Below, in pieces: positions 8,158 through 16,835 of a stretch of DNA of 64,000 bases (position 1 is the first letter of the stretch; each line of letters opens with the position of its first letter). The stretch is from the NCBI GenBank assembly GCA_038532735.1, contig JBCBAC010000002.1, forward strand, positions 124,001 to 188,000, given 5' to 3'. The notes under the pieces were generated by a model that was not told where the DNA came from, did not search any database, and saw only the letters and a program-made list of their open reading frames with translations. Origin of the DNA: JAHTBL01 sp038532735. GTDB lineage: Bacteria > Pseudomonadota > Alphaproteobacteria > Rhodobacterales > Rhodobacteraceae. The translations under genes were made by a program, and so were the position numbers.

Positions 8158-9732
8158 CTAGGTCAAATCGCCTGCTAAGCCCTTCTCGATCAGGGCGACG
8201 GTTTCATCAACTCCGTAAAGCGCAATAAATCCGCCAAAGCGCGGCCCCTGCGACGCACCCAGAAGAACTTCATACAGCGCCTTGAACCAGTCCCGCAGCG
8301 GGTCAAACCGCTCCCGACCGCATGCAAAAACAAGGCCTTGTAGCTCTTCGGCATCCACGGGGCCGTCCCAATCCCGTAAGCCTTGCGCAAGCTCTTCCAA
8401 CGCCTCGCGTTCCAAATCTGTGGGCGCGCGGTAGGTCTTCTGCGGCTTCACGAAATCATTGTAATAGCGCACCGCAAATCCCGCGGCCGCGTCCAGATCC
8501 GGATGCGTCTCAGCACTCGCCTCCGGCGCATAACGCTGAATAAAGCCCCAAAGCTGCTCTTTTTCCTCAGCCGCCGACACCGACGCGAGGTTGAGCAACA
8601 TTGAAAACGGCACCACCATATTCGAGGCAGGCACGTCGTGCCCATGAATGTGAAAAACCGGATTGCCCAGCTTTTGCTTAACTTCCTGATCCGGATAGGC
8701 CCGCAGCTGCTGGTGGTACTCATCGACAGCCTTCGGGATCACATCAAAGTACAGCCGCTTTGCTGATTTCGGCTTTTGATACATGAAGTACTGCAAGCTC
8801 TCAGGCGCAGCATAGGTCAGCCACTCCTCCATCGACAGACCATTGCCCTTAGACTTCGAGATTTTCTGCCCCTGCTCATCGTTGAAAAGCTCATAAGACA
8901 GGCTTTCCGGGGCAGGCTTGCCCAGCGCACGGCAAATCTTGCTAGACTGCGTGACACTGTCGATCAAATCCTTACCCGACATCTCATAATCCACACCAAG
9001 AGCCGCCCACCGCATCGCCCAATCAGGCTTCCACTGCATCTTCACATTGCCACCCGTCACCGGGATCTCAACACGTTCCCCATCAGGCTCTTCGTAGACA
9101 ATCGTGCCCTTCGAGACATTCCGCTCCAGCGTCGGCACTTGCAGCACATGGCCCGTCTTCGGGCTGATCGGCAAGAAGCACGAATAGGTCGCCCGCCGCT
9201 CTTCTCCGAGGGTCGGCAACATGATGTCCTGAATTTTGTCAAAACGCTCCAACGCAACCAACAACATCTCGTCGAACCGACCGGACGTGTAATACTCCGT
9301 CGAAGACGCAAACTCATACTCAAAGCCGTAGCTGTCCAGAAACTCGTTCAGCCGCGCATTGTTATGCTGAGCAAACCCCTCATAAAGCCCGAAAGGATCG
9401 CGCACCTTTGTGAGCGGCAAATGAAGGTCTTCCTTCAGTTCTTCCTGCATCGGCACATTGCTTGGCACTTTGCGGAAGCCATCCATATCGTCGGAAAAGC
9501 AGATCAGCTTGGTCGGAATGTCCGACAAGATCTCAAAGGCACGCCGCACCATTGTTGTGCGGGCAACCTCACCAAAGGTTCCGATATGAGGCAAACCAGA
9601 CGGGCCATATCCTGTCTGAAACAGAACATACCCCTTCTCAGGGTCCTTCTTCGAATAACGTTTGAGAACCCGGCGCGCCTCTTCAAAGGGCCACGCCTTT
9701 GATTGCATCGCTTCATCGCGCAAATTCGACAT
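8158..9732 (-). CDS. lysK: Lysyl-tRNA synthetase, class I
   Basis: This charges tRNA-Lys with lysine in the cytosol. It is the class I (Rossmann-fold) form found in archaea, spirochaetes and most alphaproteobacteria, unrelated to the class II enzyme of E. coli. The HIGH-type motif is HIGT at residues 49-52 and the KMSKS-type motif is KISKS at 290-294. The length of 524 residues is typical. The C-terminal part is the helical anticodon-binding region. The start at 9732 has only a weak purine-rich site (GAAAG); a second in-frame ATG lies at 9708. Divergent from the TerB-like gene, with a 111-bp shared upstream region. Confidence 0.95.
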   Translation of the reverse strand: MSNLRDEAMQSKAWPFEEARRVLKRYSKKDPEKGYVLFQTGYGPSGLPHIGTFGEVARTTMVRRAFEILSDIPTKLICFSDDMDGFRKVPSNVPMQEELKEDLHLPLTKVRDPFGLYEGFAQHNNARLNEFLDSYGFEYEFASSTEYYTSGRFDEMLLVALERFDKIQDIMLPTLGEERRATYSCFLPISPKTGHVLQVPTLERNVSKGTIVYEEPDGERVEIPVTGGNVKMQWKPDWAMRWAALGVDYEMSGKDLIDSVTQSSKICRALGKPAPESLSYELFNDEQGQKISKSKGNGLSMEEWLTYAAPESLQYFMYQKPKSAKRLYFDVIPKAVDEYHQQLRAYPDQEVKQKLGNPVFHIHGHDVPASNMVVPFSMLLNLASVSAAEEKEQLWGFIQRYAPEASAETHPDLDAAAGFAVRYYNDFVKPQKTYRAPTDLEREALEELAQGLRDWDGPVDAEELQGLVFACGRERFDPLRDWFKALYEVLLGASQGPRFGGFIALYGVDETVALIEKGLAGDLT

Positions 9733-9843
9733 ATCGGATCACTTTCGCTGACACGCGGCCCCTGCCGCCGTTTCTCGGCTTCTCCCTATTGCTGGCCTGC
9801 GCGGAGGTCAATAAAGTCCAATCAACCGCAACAGGAGTTCCCC

Positions 9844-10266
9844 TTGCCCGACCTTCCGCACCCTCTGACCGCCCAAGACAGCCTTGCGGCCCTCATGATC
9901 GCCATTTCCGCGTCTGACGAGAATATCCGCACCTCGGAACTAGTCAAAATTACTAATTCAATCAACAACTTGCCCGTATTTGCAGGCTATGATGCGGATC
10001 GCCTTCAAACCATCGGGCAAACCGTCTTCGACCTTTTTGAGCAGGAAGATGGTTTGGATGCGCTTTTCGGCTTGATCCGAGACGTGCTGCCACCGCACTT
10101 GAATGAGACCGCCTATGCGCTGGCTTGCGACGTCGCTGCCGCGGATGGCAAACTGGCCGATACCGAGCTGCGCCTTCTCGAAGAGATCCGTTATGAGCTG
10201 AACATCGACCGCCTGCATGCCGCCGCGATCGAGAGGGGCTCCCGTGCGCGGCACATGACGCTCTAA
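9844..10266 (+). CDS. TerB-like (tellurite resistance B family) protein, TTG start
   Basis: A 140-residue all-helical protein with the TerB-family pattern of acidic helices: LMIAISASDENIRTSELVKI and, later, ACDVAAADGKLADTELRLLEEI, where Asp/Glu in the helix termini bind metal in TerB. The start was set at TTG 9844 because AGGAG stands 6 nt before it and the reading frame is continuous; the first internal ATG (9897) lacks such a site and would remove part of helix 1. TerB-type proteins are cytosolic and are linked to tellurite, phage and envelope stress. The precise role here is unknown. Its stop overlaps the stop of dacB. Confidence 0.75.
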   Translation: MPDLPHPLTAQDSLAALMIAISASDENIRTSELVKITNSINNLPVFAGYDADRLQTIGQTVFDLFEQEDGLDALFGLIRDVLPPHLNETAYALACDVAAADGKLADTELRLLEEIRYELNIDRLHAAAIERGSRARHMTL

Positions 10267-11750
10267 GCGCCGTAAAGCTGCCCCCAACGCCGCAGCAAAC
10301 GCTGCTGCAGCCGTTTCGCGCGGCCATTATAAGTGCGCGCACCGCGCGGTCTGTCGCCATTCGGATTGGCCGTCTTCTTGCGCAACGGCACATCCGCGCA
10401 GAAGATCGCAAAGGCAAGATCCGTACCATCGGGCGCGCGTTGGTAGCCCGCCAGCGATGACACAAAATTCAACGTCCCGGTCTTCGCCCGGACCTTATTG
10501 GGATCGCCCTTGATCACCTTGTAATCCGCATTGCGGATCGGGATATCCTTCAACAAGCCCGCCAAGCGCCCCTGCGGACCAAGCGCCACCAGCGTTTTGA
10601 CCATGTCAGCCGCCGTGATCCGCGACGCATCGCCCAGCCCGGAATGATCCACCAACTCAGAGCGCACCCCAAAACGCGCCCGCGCCCACTTGTTCATTTC
10701 CGAGGCCGACGCCCGCAGCCCTGAGACTTGACCTCTCCGCTTCAGCGTCGCGGTCATCCCGACAACCTCGGCCGTGATATTGGTCGAATACTTCAACATA
10801 TCGCGCACGATGATGCGCAAAGGTGGGCTCTCACGCTGTACCAAAACCGTTCCAGATGGCGTCCGCGTACCTGCTTGAGCCGCTGGCAAAACAACGCCAT
10901 GACTGCGCGCGAGCGTGCGAAAGACATCGCCGATGTAAAGCTCGGGTTTGCGCACCGGCAGCCAACGTGACCCGCCATTGCCCAATGCTCGGCTCGCCAC
11001 GCGCCAACGATCCACGCGCCCACCATCGCGATAGTCGAAAATCGGCGTGGAACGCTCCGCAATGCTGATCTGAGCCATCGCGACCTGCGGCTGATACCGC
11101 TTGGCCCGCGCGTCCATGGTCAGGTTCCACGCCCCGCCAGCCCGCTTCCATTGAAAATGCACCCGGTTAAAGTTCAGCACGGCCCCGCTGATCGTCGGAT
11201 TATAGCCGAAATAATCCTGCTGGGATTTGTCGATCTTATCGACGCGGGGCAACGCCCCGCCATAGACCAGAAACTTGCCGCGCACTTCGCGAATCCCACG
11301 TGCTTTCAATTGTGCAGCCATCTCGCCCAGATGATCTGTGTTCAAGATCGGATCACCACCACAGGCAAAAATCAGGTCGCCGTTCAGAATTCCGCCTGAG
11401 ACTGGCCCCCGGGCAATGATGCGGGTCTTGAAAGTGTACTCAGCGCCCAGAACCTCCAGCGCGTAAGCCCCTGTCATCGCCTTGGCGACACTTGCAGGTG
11501 GCAAGCTGGCAGACGCCCCTACGCTTTCCAGAACAAGCCCGGTTTTTGCATCCGCAACAACAAATCCAACCGCGCCCGACAGGCCCGATTCCGCTAAAAT
11601 GCGCTCAGTGCTTTTGGGTTTGCGCGCAACGGTCGCCCCTGCGCGCGGGCTCGGCCTGTCAGACCTTGCAGGCGCACCCGCAAACGCAGGCGCCGCAACG
11701 CCGGATAGCAAGGCGGCCACAAAACCGCGACGATCAAAACGCATCCCCAT
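10263..11750 (-). CDS. dacB: D-alanyl-D-alanine carboxypeptidase/endopeptidase, PBP4 (DacB) type
   Basis: A 495-residue class C penicillin-binding protein (peptidase family S13) that trims or cleaves peptidoglycan peptide bridges in the periplasm. The catalytic motifs are SVAK at residues 87-90, STN at 322-324 and KTG at 423-425, with the long inserted domain of about 190 residues between the first two, as in PBP4. The N-terminus DRRGFVAALLSGVAAPAFA has a twin arginine and resembles a Tat signal, unusual for this family, where Sec signals are common. The start at 11750 was preferred over 11744, whose would-be ribosome-binding site is too close. Divergent from an EamA transporter. Confidence 0.92.
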   Translation of the reverse strand: MGMRFDRRGFVAALLSGVAAPAFAGAPARSDRPSPRAGATVARKPKSTERILAESGLSGAVGFVVADAKTGLVLESVGASASLPPASVAKAMTGAYALEVLGAEYTFKTRIIARGPVSGGILNGDLIFACGGDPILNTDHLGEMAAQLKARGIREVRGKFLVYGGALPRVDKIDKSQQDYFGYNPTISGAVLNFNRVHFQWKRAGGAWNLTMDARAKRYQPQVAMAQISIAERSTPIFDYRDGGRVDRWRVASRALGNGGSRWLPVRKPELYIGDVFRTLARSHGVVLPAAQAGTRTPSGTVLVQRESPPLRIIVRDMLKYSTNITAEVVGMTATLKRRGQVSGLRASASEMNKWARARFGVRSELVDHSGLGDASRITAADMVKTLVALGPQGRLAGLLKDIPIRNADYKVIKGDPNKVRAKTGTLNFVSSLAGYQRAPDGTDLAFAIFCADVPLRKKTANPNGDRPRGARTYNGRAKRLQQRLLRRWGQLYGA

Positions 11751-11835
11751 GCCGTCAGTTAAGCGCAGCCCCGCGCGGCGCTCAACCGCCCATTTGCGCT
11801 TTCCGCCTGCAAATCCGCGTGATAGCGCCACACGC

Positions 11836-12696
11836 ATGTGGAAGCCCGTTGCCCTGATGTTTGTTGCGATGTCATTTATCCCGATGGGGGACGCGGCGGG
11901 CAAATTGCTGGTCTCTCAGAACAACGCGGCACCAATCTACGTCGCCTGGACCCGGTTCGTCGTCGGTGCAGTCCTTGTGCTGCCTTTCATTCCAACCGGC
12001 ACCTGGGCACTTTTGAAAGATTGGCGCGTCTGGGTCCGCGCACTTCTTTTGACCGGCGGCATCACCTCAATCCTGACCGCACTCCAAACAGAGCCTATCG
12101 CCAACGTATTCGGCGCTTTTTTCATCGGCCCGATCCTCAGCTTCTTTCTCTCCAACTGGTTGCTCCGCGAACCCATCACACGCACGCAAACCTTGCTGCT
12201 GTTCGTGGGCTTCACCGGCGTTCTACTGGTTGTGAAACCCGGCTTCGGCATGACGACAGGCCTTGCGTTTGCTGTGCTCGCTGGCTGCTTCTACGGAGCG
12301 TTCCTGACCGCCTCAAAATGGCTGGCACAAACCGCGCGCCCACGATCCTTGCTCTTCACGCAGCTTGCCATCAGTGCGGTCGTCACTCTGCCCTTCGGCC
12401 TACAGGCGCTTCCACCCATGACAGCTGAAATAGCAACGCTGACCTTTGCGTCAGGCCTATGCTCAATGCTTGGAAATCTGCTTCTGATCGTCGCCTATCG
12501 GATGGCCCCCAGCACCAAGCTCGCACCGTTCGTTTATTTCCAATTGATCGCCGCGACGACCCTCGGCTGGCTCATCTTCCAAGACCTGCCGGACGTGCTG
12601 ACGTTCTGCGGGCTCGCCTTGCTGATCGGCTCCGGCTTTGCCTCGCTGATCCGAAAACCTGCTAGCCCCAGTCGCCCTGTGCCCGGATCGCAGTAG
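11836..12696 (+). CDS. EamA/DMT family transporter
   Basis: A 286-residue integral membrane protein with about ten hydrophobic helices arranged as two EamA repeats: first repeat MFVAMSFIPMGDAAGKLL... to VLLVVKPGFG; second from TTGLAFAVLAGCFYGAF to LTFCGLALLIGSGFASLI. Members export or import small metabolites such as amino acids, nucleotides or sugars; the substrate cannot be read from sequence. An ATG without a strong ribosome-binding site was chosen because it opens directly into the first helix. Its 3' end overlaps the convergent nadD coding sequence by 35 bp, including its final residues SPSRPVPGSQ. Confidence 0.85.
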   Translation: MWKPVALMFVAMSFIPMGDAAGKLLVSQNNAAPIYVAWTRFVVGAVLVLPFIPTGTWALLKDWRVWVRALLLTGGITSILTALQTEPIANVFGAFFIGPILSFFLSNWLLREPITRTQTLLLFVGFTGVLLVVKPGFGMTTGLAFAVLAGCFYGAFLTASKWLAQTARPRSLLFTQLAISAVVTLPFGLQALPPMTAEIATLTFASGLCSMLGNLLLIVAYRMAPSTKLAPFVYFQLIAATTLGWLIFQDLPDVLTFCGLALLIGSGFASLIRKPASPSRPVPGSQ

Positions 12697-13261
12697 ACGA
12701 CAGATCAACCATCGGCACATTGATAAAGCACCACGCCGGCGCCTCTGACTGCGCCAAAAGCTGAGACGCCCGCCCCGAAAGCCGCTCCGCTTCAAACACC
12801 TGCGCCGCTTTCGAGGTGCGCGCCATAAGACGATCACCGGGCCGGGCCAAAACGCCAACCGGCACCGTGCGCATAATCCAGCGCCAATGTTGCCAGCGAT
12901 GAAATTGCGCCAGATTATCGGCGCCCATCAGCCAGACGAACCGCACACCCGGATAGGCAAGCCGCAGCGCAACAAGCGTCTCTGCAGTATACCGCGTTCC
13001 GGCACGCGCCTCGAAATCCGTGATGCGCACACGCGGGTGATCCATGACATGCCGACAAGCCGCCAGACGCTCCCCGAGCGGCGCAGGCCCATGCGACTTC
13101 AAAGGGTTACCGGGGGAGACAAGCCACCAAACCTGATCCAGCCCGAAACGCCGCAACGCCTGTCGCGTGATGTTCACATGCCCCGCATGGGGCGGATCAA
13201 AAGATCCCCCAAGCAGCCCGACCGTCTGCCCTGCCCGCACACTCGGCAAGCCTTCGCGCAT
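12662..13261 (-). CDS. nadD: Nicotinate-nucleotide adenylyltransferase NadD
   Basis: This enzyme converts nicotinate mononucleotide and ATP to deamido-NAD, the step before NadE in NAD synthesis (nadE is at 25164 in this window). 199 residues. The nucleotidyltransferase signature GGSFDPPHAGHVNI (residues 18-31) contains the (H/T)xGH motif; the second motif near the C-terminus (SSTAIRAQ) is the ISSTxIR type. AAGGGAG about 6 nt upstream supports the start. Divergent from the metalloprotease gene; its 3' end runs 35 bp into the EamA gene. The family is usually 190-220 residues. Confidence 0.93.
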   Translation of the reverse strand: MREGLPSVRAGQTVGLLGGSFDPPHAGHVNITRQALRRFGLDQVWWLVSPGNPLKSHGPAPLGERLAACRHVMDHPRVRITDFEARAGTRYTAETLVALRLAYPGVRFVWLMGADNLAQFHRWQHWRWIMRTVPVGVLARPGDRLMARTSKAAQVFEAERLSGRASQLLAQSEAPAWCFINVPMVDLSSTAIRAQGDWG

Positions 13262-13354
13262 CGCGTCTCCCTTTCGCGCAACATCCTGCCGGTGCCCCGT
13301 TGGATGCTCTTTTTGCCGCTGGGCAAGCCAAAAGCCGCCGCCTAGCGTAGCCTT

Positions 13355-14050
13355 ATGGTTTGGACGGTCCATTACCTGAACGCAAGAGCCGCGCTGGATC
13401 CTGTCCTGCCGCAGATCAATCGCACATTGATCGCTACGGAAGAGCGTTTGGCAGATGTCGTCCCGCTTCCGCGCCTTGATGTCGTGATCCAGTCGACCCC
13501 TGGCCACAGCATTCCGCAACTGGGCCATGTCGGGCACTCTCCTCGTCCGGGCGTCATTATGCTCAGCTTTGATCCCAACAACGCACAAATGCAGCGCCAT
13601 CTGGACGCGGCCCTCGCCCGCACCATCGCCCACGAGGTGCACCACGCCTTGCGCTGGGACGCCGTCGGATACGGGCGAACGCTGGGAGAAGCGCTGGTCA
13701 GCGAAGGCCTCGCAGGTCAATTTGTTCGCGAAGTCTACGGCACCGGCCCCGAACCTTGGGAAGCTGCCATTGAAGACACGTTGCTGCCCACCCTCGCAGG
13801 CGCGGCCCTGCGCGAATGGGCCGATCCCGAATACAACCACGCCCGTTGGTTCTTCGGCACGGGTCACCTTCCTAACTGGGCGGGCTATTCGCTGGGCTAC
13901 GCGATGGTCCATCTCTGGCTCACCGGCACTCAAGGCACCCGCGCCTCGACCGCCGCCGAGACCCCTGCCGATGCCTTCCTTCCCGCCGTCACAGCGCTGG
14001 CCCGCGAAGAGCAAATGATGCGCCCTGTCTTCCGCCGCCGCTCCACCTGA
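13355..14050 (+). CDS. Putative zinc metalloprotease, DUF2268-like
   Basis: A 231-residue protein with a zinc-protease motif HEVHH at residues 93-97, inside a helix (LARTIAHEVHHALRW), followed by a conserved downstream glutamate region (LGEALVSEGLAGQFVREVYG) that can supply the third ligand. This arrangement fits the DUF2268 class of predicted Zn-dependent proteases. There is no signal peptide and no membrane helix, so it is probably cytosolic. It is upstream of ettA on the same strand (64-nt gap) and divergent from nadD. The substrate is unknown; the metal-binding call rests on the motif alone. Confidence 0.7.
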   Translation: MVWTVHYLNARAALDPVLPQINRTLIATEERLADVVPLPRLDVVIQSTPGHSIPQLGHVGHSPRPGVIMLSFDPNNAQMQRHLDAALARTIAHEVHHALRWDAVGYGRTLGEALVSEGLAGQFVREVYGTGPEPWEAAIEDTLLPTLAGAALREWADPEYNHARWFFGTGHLPNWAGYSLGYAMVHLWLTGTQGTRASTAAETPADAFLPAVTALAREEQMMRPVFRRRST

Positions 14051-14114
14051 TTGCCCTTACCGGGACGCCCCGCTATCTAAGGCCGAACAGCGACACGCGA
14101 GCGGAGAATTTCCC

Positions 14115-15770
14115 ATGGCAGCCTATCAATATGTCTACCACATGGACGGCGTCTCAAAGACCTATCCCGGTGGCAAAAAATGCTTTGAAAACATCCGCCT
14201 GAGCTTTCTGCCCGGCGTGAAAATCGGCGTTGTCGGTGTCAACGGTGCCGGTAAATCAACCCTTCTGCGGATCATGGCCGGCATCGACAAGGACTTCTCT
14301 GGTGAAGCCTGGGCGGCTGAAGGCGCCAAAGTCGGCTACCTGCCGCAAGAACCTGAACTCGATGCAAGCCTCGACGTGCGCGGCAACGTGATGCTCGGCG
14401 TGAAGGCCAAAAAAGACATCCTTGATCGCTACAATGAACTGGCCATGAACTACTCGGACGAGACCGCCGAGGAAATGGCAAAGCTGCAAGACGAGATCGA
14501 CGCCCAGAACCTCTGGGACCTCGACGCCCAGATCGACGTTTCGATGGAAGCGCTCCGCTGCCCCGCCGACGATGCCGACGTCACGAAGCTCTCTGGCGGT
14601 GAAAAGCGCCGCGTTGCCCTCTGCAAGCTCCTTCTCGAACAGCCCGAAATGCTGCTTCTCGACGAGCCGACCAACCACCTCGACGCCGAAACGATCGCAT
14701 GGCTGCAGCAGCACCTCATTGACTACAAAGGCACGATCCTGATCGTCACCCACGACCGCTATTTCTTGGATGACATTACGGGCTGGATCCTCGAGCTTGA
14801 CCGCGGATCCGGCGTGCCCTGGGAAGGCAACTACTCCTCCTGGCTCGAACAGAAGGCCAAGCGGCTGGAACAGGAGGCGCGCGAAGACAAATCCAAGCAG
14901 AAAACGCTGGAACGCGAGCTGGAATGGATGCGCCAATCGCCAAAGGCCCGCCAAGCCAAATCCAAGGCCCGGATCAACGCCTATAACGATTTGGCCAACC
15001 AGTCCGAGCGAGAAAAGCTGGGTCGCGCCCAGATCATCATCCCCAACGGCCCACGCCTTGGCAGCAAAGTGATCGAGGTGAACAGCCTCAAGAAAGCCAT
15101 GGGCGACAAGCTGCTCGTCGAAGACCTGACCTTCGCCCTGCCCCCCGGCGGCATCGTCGGCGTGATCGGCCCGAACGGTGCGGGTAAGACCACGCTCTTT
15201 CGCATGATGACCGGCGAGGAACAGCCCGATGACGGCACGCTGGAATACGGCGATACCGTGCAGCTGTCCTATGTCGATCAAACCCGCGACGCCCTGCCCG
15301 AAGACAAAACCGTGTGGGAGGTGATCTCCGACGGCAATGACATCATCCAGCTTGGCGACGCCGAAATGAACTCCCGCGCCTATTGCTCGGCGTTCAACTT
15401 CAAAGGCGGCGATCAGCAAAAGAAAGTCGGCCTGCTATCGGGCGGTGAACGCAACCGCGTCCACATGGCCAAACTTCTGCGCTCGGGCGGCAACGTGTTG
15501 CTACTCGACGAGCCGACCAACGATCTCGACGTCGAAACGCTGCGCGCCCTCGAAGACGCCCTCGTCGATTTCGCAGGCTGCGCCGTGGTGATCTCCCACG
15601 ACCGCTTCTTCCTGGACCGCATCTGCACCCACATCCTCGCCTTCGAGGGCGAGGCTCATGTCGAATGGTTCGAGGGCAACTTTGAGGACTACGAGGAAGA
15701 CAAGAAGCGCCGCCTAGGGGCGGATGCGCTGGAGCCCAAGCGGATCAAGCATAAGAAGTTTGTGCGGTAG
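14115..15770 (+). CDS. ettA: Energy-dependent translational throttle protein EttA (ABC-F)
   Basis: A 551-residue soluble ABC-F ATPase that binds the ribosomal E site and gates entry into the translation elongation cycle according to the ATP/ADP ratio. Two ABC domains are visible. Domain 1 has GVNGAGKST, LSGGEKRRVALCKLL and LLLDEPTNHLD. Domain 2 has GPNGAGKTT, LSGGERNRVHMAKLL and LLLDEPTNDLD. The charged linker between them (EQKAKRLEQEAREDKSKQ...WMRQSPKARQAKSKAR) is the P-site-tRNA-interaction motif region. There are no membrane helices. The length equals the family norm (about 555). The ATG follows GGAGAATTTCCC. Confidence 0.95.
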   Translation: MAAYQYVYHMDGVSKTYPGGKKCFENIRLSFLPGVKIGVVGVNGAGKSTLLRIMAGIDKDFSGEAWAAEGAKVGYLPQEPELDASLDVRGNVMLGVKAKKDILDRYNELAMNYSDETAEEMAKLQDEIDAQNLWDLDAQIDVSMEALRCPADDADVTKLSGGEKRRVALCKLLLEQPEMLLLDEPTNHLDAETIAWLQQHLIDYKGTILIVTHDRYFLDDITGWILELDRGSGVPWEGNYSSWLEQKAKRLEQEAREDKSKQKTLERELEWMRQSPKARQAKSKARINAYNDLANQSEREKLGRAQIIIPNGPRLGSKVIEVNSLKKAMGDKLLVEDLTFALPPGGIVGVIGPNGAGKTTLFRMMTGEEQPDDGTLEYGDTVQLSYVDQTRDALPEDKTVWEVISDGNDIIQLGDAEMNSRAYCSAFNFKGGDQQKKVGLLSGGERNRVHMAKLLRSGGNVLLLDEPTNDLDVETLRALEDALVDFAGCAVVISHDRFFLDRICTHILAFEGEAHVEWFEGNFEDYEEDKKRRLGADALEPKRIKHKKFVR

Positions 15771-15810
15771 AGCGGCCGTCAAACTCTCGCCAAGTTCTGC
15801 AATTAGAGCA

Positions 15811-15838
15811 GGCATCAAGGACGGAGACCCTTGATGCC
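15811..15838 (+). promoter_or_regulatory. Start-codon-sequestering hairpin
   Basis: Arms 15811-15820 and 15829-15838 form a perfect 10-bp stem with an 8-nt loop. The loop carries GGAG (15823-15826), the ribosome-binding site of the next gene, and the right arm contains its ATG (15834-15836). In mRNA this would expose the Shine-Dalgarno sequence but bury the start codon, a layout compatible with translational control such as an RNA thermometer or protein-opened switch. The structure is read directly; regulation is inferred. Confidence 0.5.
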
Positions 15839-16721
15839 CCTCAGCCGCATATTCACAATTTTCATTAGTGCGCTGCTCTGCGCGACCAGCGCTCCTGCGA
15901 CCACATATTTTGTCGAGCAGGATTTCGGCGATCACTTCGTCTTCGAGCCGTCTGGCGACCCGCAAAGAATTCTCGTTGTGGCGCATGCAAGAACACATTC
16001 CGACCTAACCTATAACGAGACCGCCAAATTCTATCTGGATCAATGGGTGGACTTTGCCGAGAAACACTCGCTTCTGCTGGTCGCCCCCGTTTTCGACACA
16101 GATCGTTTCGGGAATGACGGCGGCGGTGCGGGTGGTTATCGGTTGCTTTTCGGCAAATACGTCGACGCGGATGACTTCGTCCTTTTCCTCGCGGACAAGT
16201 ACCAAGACGAATACTCGATATCCGCAAAACAGTTCCTTTTATACGGCCACTATGTTGGCGCTCAATTCGCTTTGCGCTTTGTGGCGCGGCATCCTGATGT
16301 CGTTGAAAAAACAGTCGTCACATCGCCTATTCATTTCACATACCCTTATCCAAACACTCCATGGCCATGGGGCGCGGGGGCCATTGAAGAATACCTCAAA
16401 TGGAACGATGGCACCGTTCAAAAAGTAGAAGAAGCAGGCAATCTTAAGGACTATGCCAAAGCTGCGGGCAAAACGCACGTTATCGCCGGCGAAAAAGACG
16501 AGTATCGTGACAAACCACGCCCGGCGCATGAAGGTTTGACCAGGCCCTTGCGAGCGATTTCATGGCTTATTGCAACCAATCGAAATGCCCATGCGCAAGG
16601 CGAAGATGACTTGGCAAGTTATCGGATCATACCGAATGCGAGCGCCCGAAGTGACGACCTTCTCCCCCACGCCAAACGCTACTTCGAGACTAAGGTCCTG
16701 AGCGTGCCAAACACCGACTAG
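15834..16721 (+). CDS. Secreted alpha/beta-hydrolase-like protein lacking the nucleophile serine
   Basis: A 295-residue protein with a signal peptide (MPLSRIFTIFISALLCATSAPA) and an alpha/beta-hydrolase-like core: strand RILVVAHART (residues 45-54), LLLVAPVFDTDRFG (80-93), and the nucleophile-elbow region QFLLYGHYVGAQFALRF (133-149). The expected G-x-S-x-G elbow reads GHYVG at 138-142, so the catalytic serine position is tyrosine (codon TAT). By sequence it is therefore probably not a serine hydrolase. Its GC is lower than that of its neighbours. ATG at 15834 was chosen over the in-frame TTG directly before it, using GGAG 7 nt upstream; that site is in a strong hairpin. Periplasmic role unknown. 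Confidence 0.65.
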   Translation: MPLSRIFTIFISALLCATSAPATTYFVEQDFGDHFVFEPSGDPQRILVVAHARTHSDLTYNETAKFYLDQWVDFAEKHSLLLVAPVFDTDRFGNDGGGAGGYRLLFGKYVDADDFVLFLADKYQDEYSISAKQFLLYGHYVGAQFALRFVARHPDVVEKTVVTSPIHFTYPYPNTPWPWGAGAIEEYLKWNDGTVQKVEEAGNLKDYAKAAGKTHVIAGEKDEYRDKPRPAHEGLTRPLRAISWLIATNRNAHAQGEDDLASYRIIPNASARSDDLLPHAKRYFETKVLSVPNTD

Positions 16722-16723
16722 TG

Positions 16724-16835
16724 CTCCAATTGGAGAGAAAAGCACATGCTGTAACCGGGTTTTCCGTGCTTTCATGCATATGCATACGATCTGCATGTCG
16801 TATGTACCGGATATGTATGCGATGCATACATCCGG
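16724..16835. repeat. Cluster of palindromes between hydrolase-like gene and csp
   Basis: Several inverted repeats lie in this AT-rich gap. CTCCAATTGGAG is a perfect palindrome at 16724-16735. ATGCATATGCAT is at 16774-16785. CATACG and CGTATG pair around a 10-nt loop (16783-16804). A longer hairpin at 16807-16835 has a 12-bp stem with a 2-nt bulge and a GAT loop. The motif GTATGC/GCATAC recurs. The last hairpin may end the upstream transcript or form part of a structured 5' leader of the cold-shock gene, whose start is 167 nt further on. No clear U-tract is present. Confidence 0.5.

Noticed and set aside
13262..14014. Upstream extension of the nadD reading frame to 450 codons
   Set aside because: The extra part is antisense to the metalloprotease gene; the ribosome-binding site and the family length support 13261.
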